Position numbers and translations under genes: made by a program
Part shown: piece by piece, positions 8,227 through 15,837 of the stretch
Layout of the letters: every line of letters starts with the position of its first letter
Position numbering within the stretch: the first letter of the stretch is position 1
DNA from: CAVVYW01 sp963752605
GTDB taxonomy: Bacteria > Actinomycetota > Thermoleophilia > Solirubrobacterales > 70-9
Length of the DNA stretch: 64,000 nucleotides
Reading direction: 5' to 3'
Assembly: GCA_963752605.1 (NCBI GenBank)
Contig: CAVVYW010000006.1
Location: forward strand, 1-64,000
The notes under the pieces: model-generated
Database searches by the model: none
What the model saw: only the letters and a program-made list of their open reading frames with translations
Told to the model about the DNA's origin: nothing

Positions 8227-9429
8227 CTACTCCCTGGCGGGGGCCGCTATATAGAGACTGATCGGCTTGGGGAAGCCCTTCAGCTCGACCTCCCCGATCG
8301 GCTTGAAGGTCAGGTGCTCGGACTTGGGGATTCCAGCGACCACGGGTTCGGTGATGAGGACCTCGCCGGCCAGCGCCCGTGAGACGACTCGGTGGGCCAG
8401 GTTGACATCCGAGCCGAAATAGTCGCCGTCGCGGAACACGGCCGCGCCGAAATGGATCCCGACCCGGGGCTGGGGCCGCTCCTGGAAGAGCTTGAGGAAG
8501 CCGACCGCCCATTCGGTCAGCGGCAGGGGGTCGGGTGAGACGACCATCACCTCGTCGCCGATCGTCTTCACGATCGTCGCCTCGGAGGGCAGCGTCGCCT
8601 CGACCGTGTCGACGAACCGCTCGATCAGGTCCAGCGCCTCCTCGTCGCCCTCCTCCTCCGTGTAGCGGGTGAAGCCCGTCAGGTCCACGAAGCAGAAGGT
8701 CATCGACACTCGCGCCAGGCCCGGGCCCCCGCCCCCGACGTCCGACTCCATGTGCCCGACGACGTCCTGCTCTATGTAGAAGCGCAGGTACCGGTTGTGC
8801 ATGTACTCCATGAGCGGGGTCGTGATCGGCAAAAGATCGGAGGCCATTTCCTCCATCTCCTCGGCGATCTCGAGCGGCGGGACCTCGTCCTGCATCAGCG
8901 GCTCGTGGACGTAGAGGTGGAAGAGGCGGACCTCGGCGTCCGCCACCTTGCGAATCGACTGGGCGTAGACCCGCACCAGCTGGAGGAAGGCCACCAGCGG
9001 GAATCCCGACGAGAGGACCTGCGCGCAATGCCTCATCGCCCGGAGGTCCTCCTCGTTCAGCCGCCCCTCCAGGCCAAGGGGCGTCCCCAGCATCGTCATC
9101 AGCCGCTCGATCAGCTCGGGCTCGAGCCCGATCAGCTCGCCTGCTTCCTCCGCCGTGTGCTGGCCCTCCGGAACCTCGAAGAGGTCTTCGGCGTAGCCGA
9201 ATGCGAGACGGCCGCCGCGGGCGGCCTCCCTGATCGCCTGGTCCGAATACCCCCGCTCGCTCATCCGCGCGATCACCCGAGCCTGTGCCGCCGAGGCCCG
9301 GGTCCAGCGGCTGTCGTCGACCGGCACGAGACCCTCCTCGGCCCAGCGCTTGAGCTTCGCCGTGGCGACTCCCGAGAGGCGGCTCGCCTCGGCCAGCGAG
9401 ATCGTCTTCTCCTCGTCCTCGGGACTCAC
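8227..9429 (-). CDS. class III adenylate cyclase with N-terminal MerR-like helix-turn-helix and regulatory domain
   Basis: It probably makes cAMP from ATP. About 400 residues: a MerR-like HTH (about 8-75, TISLAEASRLSGV...KLKRWAEEGL), an alpha-helical regulatory region (85-230) resembling the autoinhibitory domain of Rv1264-type cyclases, and a cyclase homology domain (245-385). Visible catalytic residues are metal Asp249 (VDLTGFT), Lys288 and Asp292 (KTIGDEV), and Asn343/Arg347 (DVNLAHR); the Lys plus Asp336 pair (DYFG) favours adenylate specificity. I chose the GTG at 9429 because AAGGGGG lies just upstream and the SCP2-like gene ends 16 bases before it. The MerR-like domain may be a protein switch rather than a DNA binder. 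Confidence 0.85.
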   Translation of the reverse strand: MSPEDEEKTISLAEASRLSGVATAKLKRWAEEGLVPVDDSRWTRASAAQARVIARMSERGYSDQAIREAARGGRLAFGYAEDLFEVPEGQHTAEEAGELIGLEPELIERLMTMLGTPLGLEGRLNEEDLRAMRHCAQVLSSGFPLVAFLQLVRVYAQSIRKVADAEVRLFHLYVHEPLMQDEVPPLEIAEEMEEMASDLLPITTPLMEYMHNRYLRFYIEQDVVGHMESDVGGGGPGLARVSMTFCFVDLTGFTRYTEEEGDEEALDLIERFVDTVEATLPSEATIVKTIGDEVMVVSPDPLPLTEWAVGFLKLFQERPQPRVGIHFGAAVFRDGDYFGSDVNLAHRVVSRALAGEVLITEPVVAGIPKSEHLTFKPIGEVELKGFPKPISLYIAAPARE

Positions 9430-9445
9430 GTCCCAACCCCCTTCT

Positions 9446-9871
9446 TCAGTCGATCGCGAGGTGCGGGTATTTCTCCGAGACGAGCTCGCGGTAGCGGGAG
9501 AAGAGCGGCTTCGCCGCCGGGAAGAACCGCAGCGCCGCCCCGGCGTCCGCGACGCTGGGCCGCAGGCGGCCGCGGGCGATGGCGATCGCGGGGTTCTCCC
9601 GTCCCTGCAGGAGCCGGTTGGCGACCTCGGACTCCATGCTGAGGCTGAGCTTCGGAGCCGCGGACGAGCGCCGTCGGAAGTCCCAGATGAGGCAGTGCTC
9701 TCCGCCATCGTCGGCCCGGACGTTGACCACCAGCTTCAGGTCCGGGAACTCCAGCCGAAGCGAGGCGGCGGCGGCCCGGAGCCGCGGGCCCTCCTCAGGG
9801 TCCCGGTCGATCTCCGCGAGCACCGTGTCGAGGATCTCGCGGAGCTCCTTGGATGAGGAGAAGCCGCTCAT
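9446..9871 (-). CDS. SCP2 sterol carrier-like protein
   Basis: The 141-residue protein has an SCP2-like pattern: a central LIWDFRRRSSAAPKLSLSM strand pair, then MESEVANRLLQGRENPAIAI and a C-terminal helix with LRFFPAAKPLFSRYRELV. SCP2 domains form a hydrophobic tunnel for lipids or acyl-CoA. No signal peptide is seen, so it is probably cytoplasmic. It lies 16 bases upstream of the cyclase on the same strand and is probably cotranscribed. A link between lipid sensing and cAMP is speculation from proximity. Confidence 0.65.
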   Translation of the reverse strand: MSGFSSSKELREILDTVLAEIDRDPEEGPRLRAAAASLRLEFPDLKLVVNVRADDGGEHCLIWDFRRRSSAAPKLSLSMESEVANRLLQGRENPAIAIARGRLRPSVADAGAALRFFPAAKPLFSRYRELVSEKYPHLAID

Positions 9872-9890
9872 CCTCAGCCTCGACCGAAGG

Positions 9891-10250
9891 TCAAGAGTCG
9901 CTCCTCGTCGATCCGCGCACCGCCGCCTCGAGCGTCTCCAGCCGCTCGCTCAGGGACCGCAGCTCCGCCTCCATCCGGCGGGCCGAGGCCTCGCGCGCGT
10001 CCTCGAGCCGCCGGGCCGCGTCATCGCGCGCGTCCTCCAGCCGGCGGGTCGCGTCGTCGCGCGCCCCCTCGATGCGCCGGGCCGCCTCGTCGCGAGCCTC
10101 CTGTCCCCTGCGGACGACCTCGTCGAGCAACTCCTTCGCCCTATCGCCCGTCTCCGCAGCGGAGCTCGCGGTGGCCTCGAAGGTGCGCTCGATCGCCGTG
10201 CGGAGCGCGTCTGAGGCGCCACCCTGATCGGAACCCGGTAGTCGTGGCAC
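9891..10250 (-). CDS. coiled-coil protein with 11-residue repeats
   Basis: The 119-residue protein is almost entirely helical and charged. Residues about 50-95 are four consecutive 11-residue repeats (ARDEAARRIEG, ARDDATRRLED, ARDDAARRLED, AREASARRMEA), encoded by 33-base DNA repeats. Hendecad repeats of this type form right-handed coiled coils, or amphipathic helices on lipid or polymer surfaces; phasins and apolipoproteins are analogies, not demonstrated homologs. The GTG start has TAGGCT 6 bases upstream. A second coiled-coil protein lies on the other side of the phosphorylase gene. Function unknown. Confidence 0.7.
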   Translation of the reverse strand: MPRLPGSDQGGASDALRTAIERTFEATASSAAETGDRAKELLDEVVRRGQEARDEAARRIEGARDDATRRLEDARDDAARRLEDAREASARRMEAELRSLSERLETLEAAVRGSTRSDS

Positions 10251-10256
10251 GTCCTC

Positions 10257-10262
10257 AGCCTA
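10257..10262 (-). promoter_or_regulatory. putative leaderless -10 hexamer (TAGGCT)
   Basis: TAGGCT ends 6 bases before the GTG of the 11-residue-repeat protein; no Shine-Dalgarno sequence is present. Confidence 0.5.
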
Positions 10263-10308
10263 CCCCGGGAGCCCGGGTCCATCACCCCCGCCTATGCTCG
10301 CCGGCCCG

Positions 10309-10995
10309 ATGTCGCCCCTCCACCTCCGTCCGAAGACCCCCTATGCCCGAGACGCGCTGCTGCCGGGCGACCCCGGGCGCGCGATGACCCTGGCCCAGCA
10401 GCTCCTGACCGAGCCGAAGATGAGCAACCACAACCGGGGGCTCTGGGGATACAGCGGCGAGACCGCCGAGGGCCGTCCGCTCAGCATCCAGTCCACCGGG
10501 GTCGGTGGGCCGAGCGCGGCGCTCGTCCTGCAGGAGCTCGCGGAGCTGGGCGTGAGGCGGGCGATCCGGGTGGGGACCTGCGGCGCCCTGGACGAGGCGC
10601 TCGGGCTGGGGGAGCTGCTCTGCGCGGAGGCGGCCCTCCCCGAGGACGGCACCAGCGTGGCCCTGGGGGCGAACGGGCCGGTCAAGGCGGACACGGCCCT
10701 GCTGGAGCGGCTCCGCCGGCGCGCCGAGGCGGTGACCGTGGCCAGCACCGACCTCTTCTACGAGCCCGACACGAGTGCGAGAGAACGGTGGATCCAGGGC
10801 GGTGCCCGCGCGGTGGAGATGGAGGCCGCAACGCTCTTCACCCTCGGCGCCCGGCTCGGGGTGGCAATGGGATGCCTGCTGGTGGTCAGCGACGTCTTCC
10901 CGGGTGGACAGCGCCGCCGGATCAGCGACGACGACCTGGCGGCCTCGGTCGAGCGGATGGGGACTGCCGCCCTCGATGCGCTCTCAGAACCCTAA
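10309..10995 (+). CDS. purine/uridine nucleoside phosphorylase family protein
   Basis: Members split nucleosides with phosphate into base and ribose-1-phosphate. The protein shows the family blocks: the N-terminal LLPGDPGRA phosphate-binding loop, GVGGPSAALVLQEL, RVGTCGAL, and the C-terminal AVEMEAATLFTLGARLG with the ribose-contacting Glu residues, then LLVVSDVFPGG. That pattern fits DeoD or uridine phosphorylase rather than trimeric PNP, but I cannot assign the base. An in-frame ATG 15 bases upstream (10294) lies inside a TATGCT hexamer, so I prefer 10309. Its end overlaps the convergent coiled-coil gene by 4 bases. Confidence 0.82.
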   Translation: MSPLHLRPKTPYARDALLPGDPGRAMTLAQQLLTEPKMSNHNRGLWGYSGETAEGRPLSIQSTGVGGPSAALVLQELAELGVRRAIRVGTCGALDEALGLGELLCAEAALPEDGTSVALGANGPVKADTALLERLRRRAEAVTVASTDLFYEPDTSARERWIQGGARAVEMEAATLFTLGARLGVAMGCLLVVSDVFPGGQRRRISDDDLAASVERMGTAALDALSEP

Positions 10996-11351
10996 AGTCG
11001 CCCTGGAGGGTTCGGGTCGGCGGTCCCGGGGGCCCGCTCCCCCTGCTGGCCGCGCCGGAGCTCCGCCAGCTCCCGGCCCAGCTCGTCGAGCTTGTCCTCG
11101 ACGGCCTCGAGGCGCTCCGAGACGGCCCGCAGCCGCCGCCCGAACCGGTCCACGTCCGCGGCGGCGGGCACGTTCAGATTGCGCATCGCGCTCGCCCCGG
11201 CCTGCGAGGCGCGCTCCCTCGCCTCGAGGGCGACCTCGAGCACCTGCTTGAACCACGGGTTGTCGAGCAGTGCCTGGGCGAACTCTCCCAGCGCGTCCTC
11301 TCCGCGCGATGAGAGTCGGTCCCTAAGGCCTTCGTCGCCTGGGTCTTCCAT
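10992..11351 (-). CDS. small coiled-coil protein
   Basis: About 119 residues. The first half (ALLDNPWFKQVLEVALEARERASQAGASAMRNLNVP) is a helical segment, and the second half is a charged coiled coil ending in a disordered tail. The DRFGRRLRAVSERLEAVEDKLDEL pattern, Asn/Pro break then coiled coil, recalls PhaF/PhaI-like granule-associated proteins, but similarity is only in character. An alternative ATG at 11357 adds two residues. It is transcribed away from the peptidoglycan enzyme gene. The start overlaps a short palindrome (GCACA-TAT-TGTGC, 11352-11364). Confidence 0.65.
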   Translation of the reverse strand: MEDPGDEGLRDRLSSRGEDALGEFAQALLDNPWFKQVLEVALEARERASQAGASAMRNLNVPAAADVDRFGRRLRAVSERLEAVEDKLDELGRELAELRRGQQGERAPGTADPNPPGRL

Positions 11352-11494
11352 GCACATATTGTGCCCAGATTGAGCGTCGGTTCCCCGTTGCAAAGCCGAA
11401 TATGGTCCGATAGCTTCCTTGGCAAGCCTGCGTGCGGGGTGTGCCTGGAGGAGAGACCAGACCGCGGGGTTTGCGGGCGGGAAGCGGCCATCAG
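11352..11494 (+). promoter_or_regulatory. divergent promoter region and about 125-base leader before the peptidoglycan enzyme gene
   Basis: The palindrome GCACA-TAT-TGTGC (11352-11364) lies at the divergent start and contains a TATTGT that could be a -10 for the plus-strand gene. The leader that follows has GC-rich stems and the string CCGATAGCTTCCTTGGCAAGC (given here in two parts: CCGATAGCTTCC and TTGGCAAGC, 11409-11429). This weakly resembles the 3' core of c-di-AMP (ydaO-type) riboswitches. The GGGTGAA-like element of that class is not visible, so no class is assigned. Confidence 0.3.
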
Positions 11495-13966
11495 ATGACC
11501 AAGAAGCTTCTACTGACTATTGCGCTCGGCGCCGCACTCGCGGTTGCCGCGAGCGGCACCGCCGTGTCGGTCGATGTGGGCGGCGTCCCCGTCCAGGTCC
11601 CGAGCGGAACCACCCCGCTCCCCGCGTGCTCGGACCTCGCCGACAACGACGGGGACGGCACTATCGACCTCCAGGACGCCGGCTGCACCGGCCCCCTCGA
11701 CACCGACGAGTACAACCCGCCGACGCCGCCCCCCGGTGGCGGTGGAGGCGGAGCCGGCTCGGGCGGCGGCGGCACCGGCTCCGGCGGCGGAGCCGGCACG
11801 GGCGGCGGCCCCGGCATCGTCGGCCAGGCCCCCACCAAGCCGGGTGGCACCGGCGGCCCCGGCCTGTTCGGCAAGCAGGGCGCGAAGGGCGGCAACGCGA
11901 AGGCCGTCGCCAAGGCCGAGAGGAAGAAGCTCGAGGAGCCCACCCTGCGCAACGAGGACGGCTCGCCCACGGACCAGAACCCGGGCCTGACCATCGCGGA
12001 CTTCGGCGCCGCCCCCATCGGCGTCCCCAACTTCATCATCGACCAGTACGAGATCCCGCCCTTCCTCCTCCCCATCTACCAGGCCTACGGCGCCCAGTAC
12101 GGGATCCCCTGGCAGGTGCTCGCCGCGATCAACAAGATCGAGACCGGCTTCGGGACCAACCTCAACGTCTCCACCGCCGGCGCCATGGGCTGGATGCAGT
12201 TCATCCCGTCGAGCTGGCGAGCCTACGGCTGCGACGGCAACGAGGACGGGAAGAAGGACCCCTACAACCCGGTCGACGCGATCTGCGCCGCCGCCCGCTA
12301 TCTGGCCGCCGCGGGCGCCGAGAAGGATCTCCGCTCGGCGATCTTCTCCTACAACCACGCCGACTGGTACGTGGACGAGGTCCTGATGTACGCGAACCAG
12401 TTCTCGAAGCTCCCCGATGACCTGGTCGGCTCTCTCACCGGCCTCACCGAGGGCGCCCACTTCCCCGTCGCCGCCGACGCCCGCTACGCCGACGACATCT
12501 CGGAGCGCGAGGCCGTCGAGCGTTCCCAGACCAATCGCGTGGAGCCCGGCAACGCCGCCGACGTCGTCGGCGACTCGCCGACCCGCCGAGGCATAAACAT
12601 CTACTCGAGGGTTAATGCTCCGGTCGTTGCCGTCAACGATGGCGTGATCACCGACATGGGTGAGAGCCCGCTGCTCGGCAAGTTCCTCGTCCTCACCGAT
12701 GCGTATGGCAACCGCTACACCTACGCGCAGCTCGGCTCGACCGCTCCCACGGTCCCGGTGCCGCGCGAGCACGCCCTCACCGCCAAGGACTTCAAGCTCG
12801 AGGGCCCGGACGGCGCCGACCCGCAGCCCAGCGACCCGGCCAGCAACACCAGCGACGAGGAGACCGGCCCCGCCGCCAGGCAGCCGGCCGAGGGCGAGCC
12901 GGCCGCCGACACCGATAAGGCCGCCGCCGCTGCCCCGGTCAACACCGAGGAGCTCCGGACCCGCCTGTTCGCCCTCCCGGACGGCTCGCAGAGCGCAGGG
13001 CAGACCGACGTCGGCGGACAGCTCGACAGCCTCCTCGGCGAACGAGTCCCGGGCTACGAGATCTTCAAGTCCTACGCGAACGCCACCTTCAAGTTCGATA
13101 GCTCCACGATGAAGCTGGAGCCGCTCAAGGTCGGGACCAAGGTCACCGGCGGCACCGTCATCGGGCGCATCGGCGAGGCTGCGACGGGTGCCCCCCACCT
13201 GAACTTCGCGATCCGGCCCGCAGGCCGCGGCGCCCCGAAGATCGACCCGAAGCCGATCCTCGACGGCTGGAAGCTGCTGGAGGCGACGGCGATCTACCGC
13301 GCCGCCGGCAAGGACCCGTTCGGCGGTTCCGACGCGACCATCGGCCAGATCCTGCTGATGTCCAAGGAGGTCCTGGCCCAGCGGGTGCTCGCCGATCCCA
13401 GGCTCCAGATCTACTCCTGCGGGCGCACCGACATCGAGAGCGGTCAGGTGGACCGCCGCACGCTCGCGATGCTCGAGTACCTCGTCGAGCGCGGTTACCG
13501 CCTCACCCTTACCTCGCTCAAGTGCGGCCACAGCTTCTACACGAGCTCCGGCAATGTCAGCGCCCACTCCTCCGGCAACGCCGTGGACATCGCCTCCGTC
13601 AACAACATCCCGATCCTGGGCCACCAGGGCCCAGGGTCGATCACCGAGGCCGTCGTACGTGACCTGCTGCAGCTCCAGGGCACGATGCGGCCGGCGCAGA
13701 TCATCACCCTGATGGAGTTCGGCGGGCCCACCTTCGCGATGGGCGACCACGACGACCACATCCACGTCGGGTACACGCCGCTCTACGGCTCTGGCAAGCC
13801 GTTCGAGCAGCTGGCTCAGATCCTCAAGCCAGAGCAGTGGGAACGGCTGATCGGCCGCCTCGGCGAGATCGAGAACCCGACGGTCCGCACGAAGCCGTCT
13901 GACGCCTCGCTCCCGGCGAACCCGCCGTCGAGCGGCCAGGCGAGCGACGCCCACATCAGCGAGTAG
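11495..13966 (+). CDS. secreted multidomain peptidoglycan enzyme: lytic transglycosylase, degenerate M23 and M15-like peptidase
   Basis: An 823-residue secreted protein. After a signal peptide (1-25) come a type-3-repeat-like Ca-binding segment (NDGDGTIDLQDAGC, near 50), a Gly-rich linker (80-115), and an SLT-type lytic transglycosylase domain (about 180-290) with catalytic Glu near 216 (NKIETGFG) and GAMGWMQFIPSSW. An M23-like domain (about 360-590) follows, but its zinc ligands look replaced: HxxxD reads RGINI and HxH reads HLN. The C-terminal domain (630-775) has M15-type HSSGNAVDI and HDDHIHVGY, so it probably keeps peptidase activity. It likely cuts both glycan and peptide in the cell wall. 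The ATG at 11495 is set by the signal peptide. Confidence 0.85.
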   Translation: MTKKLLLTIALGAALAVAASGTAVSVDVGGVPVQVPSGTTPLPACSDLADNDGDGTIDLQDAGCTGPLDTDEYNPPTPPPGGGGGGAGSGGGGTGSGGGAGTGGGPGIVGQAPTKPGGTGGPGLFGKQGAKGGNAKAVAKAERKKLEEPTLRNEDGSPTDQNPGLTIADFGAAPIGVPNFIIDQYEIPPFLLPIYQAYGAQYGIPWQVLAAINKIETGFGTNLNVSTAGAMGWMQFIPSSWRAYGCDGNEDGKKDPYNPVDAICAAARYLAAAGAEKDLRSAIFSYNHADWYVDEVLMYANQFSKLPDDLVGSLTGLTEGAHFPVAADARYADDISEREAVERSQTNRVEPGNAADVVGDSPTRRGINIYSRVNAPVVAVNDGVITDMGESPLLGKFLVLTDAYGNRYTYAQLGSTAPTVPVPREHALTAKDFKLEGPDGADPQPSDPASNTSDEETGPAARQPAEGEPAADTDKAAAAAPVNTEELRTRLFALPDGSQSAGQTDVGGQLDSLLGERVPGYEIFKSYANATFKFDSSTMKLEPLKVGTKVTGGTVIGRIGEAATGAPHLNFAIRPAGRGAPKIDPKPILDGWKLLEATAIYRAAGKDPFGGSDATIGQILLMSKEVLAQRVLADPRLQIYSCGRTDIESGQVDRRTLAMLEYLVERGYRLTLTSLKCGHSFYTSSGNVSAHSSGNAVDIASVNNIPILGHQGPGSITEAVVRDLLQLQGTMRPAQIITLMEFGGPTFAMGDHDDHIHVGYTPLYGSGKPFEQLAQILKPEQWERLIGRLGEIENPTVRTKPSDASLPANPPSSGQASDAHISE

Positions 13967-13987
13967 CCCGCCTAAGCTGACCGGGCG

Positions 13988-14710
13988 GTGAAGCCCTTCG
14001 TTCAGCTGGAGCTGGCAGGCTCGATCGGCTTGCCCGACGGCCGCTATCTGGCTCGCGAGGAGGACTCCGAGCACGTCTTGATCGTGCAGACGCTGGGTGC
14101 TCCGCGCCCCGGCGGACGCAGACGACGCAGGCCGCAGCCCGTGGACCCCGCTGATCCGGATGCCGTCCCGGTGACGCGGGTGACGGTCGCCGCGGGGCGC
14201 GAGCTGGACGGCAAGCGAGAGGCGGAGGCCTGGCTCGAGTCGGCGACCGGCGATGCCGAGGGGCGCGCCGCCGAGGTGCGGTCGGCCACCCGCCTCGTCA
14301 ACCGCGCGCTGAACGCGCTCCGGGCCGAGGCCCGGGACCCGCTCGTCCAGGACATCGGCGCCACGCGGGCGCTGGCAGTCCGGATCGGCTACGGGACCGG
14401 CGAGCAGCTCGCGGACGGCGGCTGGACTGAGGCGCGCGAGCTGCCCCCGCCGCGGCGTGGACGGTTGGAGGACGTCGATCCCCAGACCCGTGTCGCCGCG
14501 GTGCTCGCCGGCCGCGACGAGGTTCACCCCGCGGAGACCCTGCTCCAGAGGGCGCGCCTCGACGAACAGCAGGGCCGCGAGGCGGAGGCCCGCTACGGCC
14601 TGCGGGCGGCGAGAGCCGCGCTCGAAGAGCAGCCGCCGTCCAGCCAGGCCGAGCTGAGGGAGCAGTGCCAGGCGCTCGAGGAGCGCCTTGGGGCCGGAGG
14701 CGGGCGCTAG
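13988..14710 (+). CDS. conserved hypothetical protein
   Basis: A 240-residue soluble protein starting at GTG (MKPFVQLELAGSIGLPDGRY). The N-terminal third looks like a small beta domain for a short ligand or protein contact (EEDSEHVLIVQTLG). The rest is helical with Ala/Arg/Glu-rich segments (EAEARYGLRAARAALEE). I do not recognise the family. The start lies 21 bases after the peptidoglycan enzyme stop, with TAAGCT 9 bases upstream, and the gene ends 17 bases before the nitrilase start. Cotranscription with either neighbour is possible. Confidence 0.6.
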   Translation: MKPFVQLELAGSIGLPDGRYLAREEDSEHVLIVQTLGAPRPGGRRRRRPQPVDPADPDAVPVTRVTVAAGRELDGKREAEAWLESATGDAEGRAAEVRSATRLVNRALNALRAEARDPLVQDIGATRALAVRIGYGTGEQLADGGWTEARELPPPRRGRLEDVDPQTRVAAVLAGRDEVHPAETLLQRARLDEQQGREAEARYGLRAARAALEEQPPSSQAELREQCQALEERLGAGGGR

Positions 14711-14727
14711 TCGTAAGCTGCGCGGTG

Positions 14728-15687
14728 ATGAGGGTCGCCGCCGTACAGCTCGAGGCCCAGGTCGCGGACGTCGCGGCGAACCTGGAGGCCTGCGAGCGGC
14801 TCGCCGACGAGGCGGGGCGCGACGGGGCGGAGTGCATCGTCCTGCCCGAGTTCTTCACGACCGGGATCGGCTTCGCCGAGGAGCTGGCGGACGCCGCCCT
14901 GGCGCCGGACGGAGCCGCCACCGATCTCCTGCGCGATCTGGCCGCGCGCCACGGCGCGATGGTCGGCGGGTCGTTCCTCTGCAGGGACGCCGACGGGGAG
15001 GTCCGGAACGCCTTCCTGCTCGCGACCTCGGACGGCGAGATCGCCGGGCGCCACGACAAGGACCTGCCGACGATGTGGGAGAACGCCCTCTACGTCGGAG
15101 GGAACGACGAAGGCGTCATCGAAGCCGGTGACGTGACGGTTGGCGCCGCCGTCTGCTGGGAGCTGATGCGGACGCAGACCGTGCGACGGCTCCGCGGCCG
15201 GATCGACCTCGCGCTCACCGGCTCAGGCTGGTGGAGCCTCTCGGAGAACTGGCCGCCCCGCGCCCTGATGGAGCGGCTGGAGCACGACAACCGAGACCGC
15301 GCGGTGCATGCCGCCGAGTCCTTTGCTCTCTACGTCGGCGCACCGGTCGCCCATGCCGCCCACGCCGGCGAGCTCCGCTGTCCGATGCCGTGGCTCCCGC
15401 TTCCGTATCGCGGTCATTTCGAGGGCGGCACCCTGGTCGCCGACGCGGACGGCAAGGTGCTAGCCCGCCTCGAGGCTGAGGACGGCGAGGGCTTTGCGAT
15501 CGCCGACGTCGAGCCGGGACGCCGCACGCCGCTGCGGCAGCCTCCCGACCGCTTCTGGCTGCACCGCCGCGGCGCGCTCGCCGCCTTCGCCTGGAACTAT
15601 CAGCGACTCCACGGCCGGCCGTGGTACCGAAGGCATGTTCGTGGGCGACCGGCCCGAACGCTTGAGCGCGAGCGCGTACCCGTCTGA
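14728..15687 (+). CDS. nitrilase-superfamily carbon-nitrogen hydrolase
   Basis: Hydrolyses a C-N bond in an amide, carbamoyl or nitrile substrate. The Glu-Lys-Cys triad is visible: Glu41 (LPEFFTTG), Lys111 (RHDKDLPTMWE) and Cys143 (AAVCWELMRT). The 319-residue length fits. The C-terminal extension after residue 260 (RQPPDRFWLHRRGAL...YQRLHGRPWY) may decide oligomer form or substrate. Start choice is ATG 14728; the GTG three bases earlier is also possible, and TAAGCT at 14714-14719 could be the -10. The substrate cannot be read from the sequence. Confidence 0.85.
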   Translation: MRVAAVQLEAQVADVAANLEACERLADEAGRDGAECIVLPEFFTTGIGFAEELADAALAPDGAATDLLRDLAARHGAMVGGSFLCRDADGEVRNAFLLATSDGEIAGRHDKDLPTMWENALYVGGNDEGVIEAGDVTVGAAVCWELMRTQTVRRLRGRIDLALTGSGWWSLSENWPPRALMERLEHDNRDRAVHAAESFALYVGAPVAHAAHAGELRCPMPWLPLPYRGHFEGGTLVADADGKVLARLEAEDGEGFAIADVEPGRRTPLRQPPDRFWLHRRGALAAFAWNYQRLHGRPWYRRHVRGRPARTLERERVPV

Positions 15688-15752
15688 CCCACAGCGGCGA
15701 GGAAACCTACGTCGGTCGAGAGCAGTCTGCGCTTCGGAATCTTCTATGCACC

Positions 15753-15773
15753 AGGTGAATGCGCCATTCACCT
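15753..15773. repeat. perfect 9-bp inverted repeat between convergent genes
   Basis: AGGTGAATG, spacer CGC, then CATTCACCT. It lies between the convergent nitrilase-family and sirtuin genes. There is no T-tract, so it could be a U-less terminator or a protein site. The rest of the 150-base gap shows nothing else. Confidence 0.5.
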
Positions 15774-15837
15774 CATGAATCGCCTAACCAGAAACGCAGA
15801 GCCCTCCGGCCGCCCGAGCAACCCTCGGCGCAAGGAG

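Noticed and set aside
9960..10090. Short regular 33-base repeats that look array-like
   Set aside because: They are contiguous, in frame and encode 11-residue coiled-coil units; there are no spacers, so this is not a CRISPR array.
11510..14527. 1005-codon minus-strand open frame
   Set aside because: Antisense to the peptidoglycan enzyme, which has clear domains and a signal peptide. High GC explains the lack of stops.
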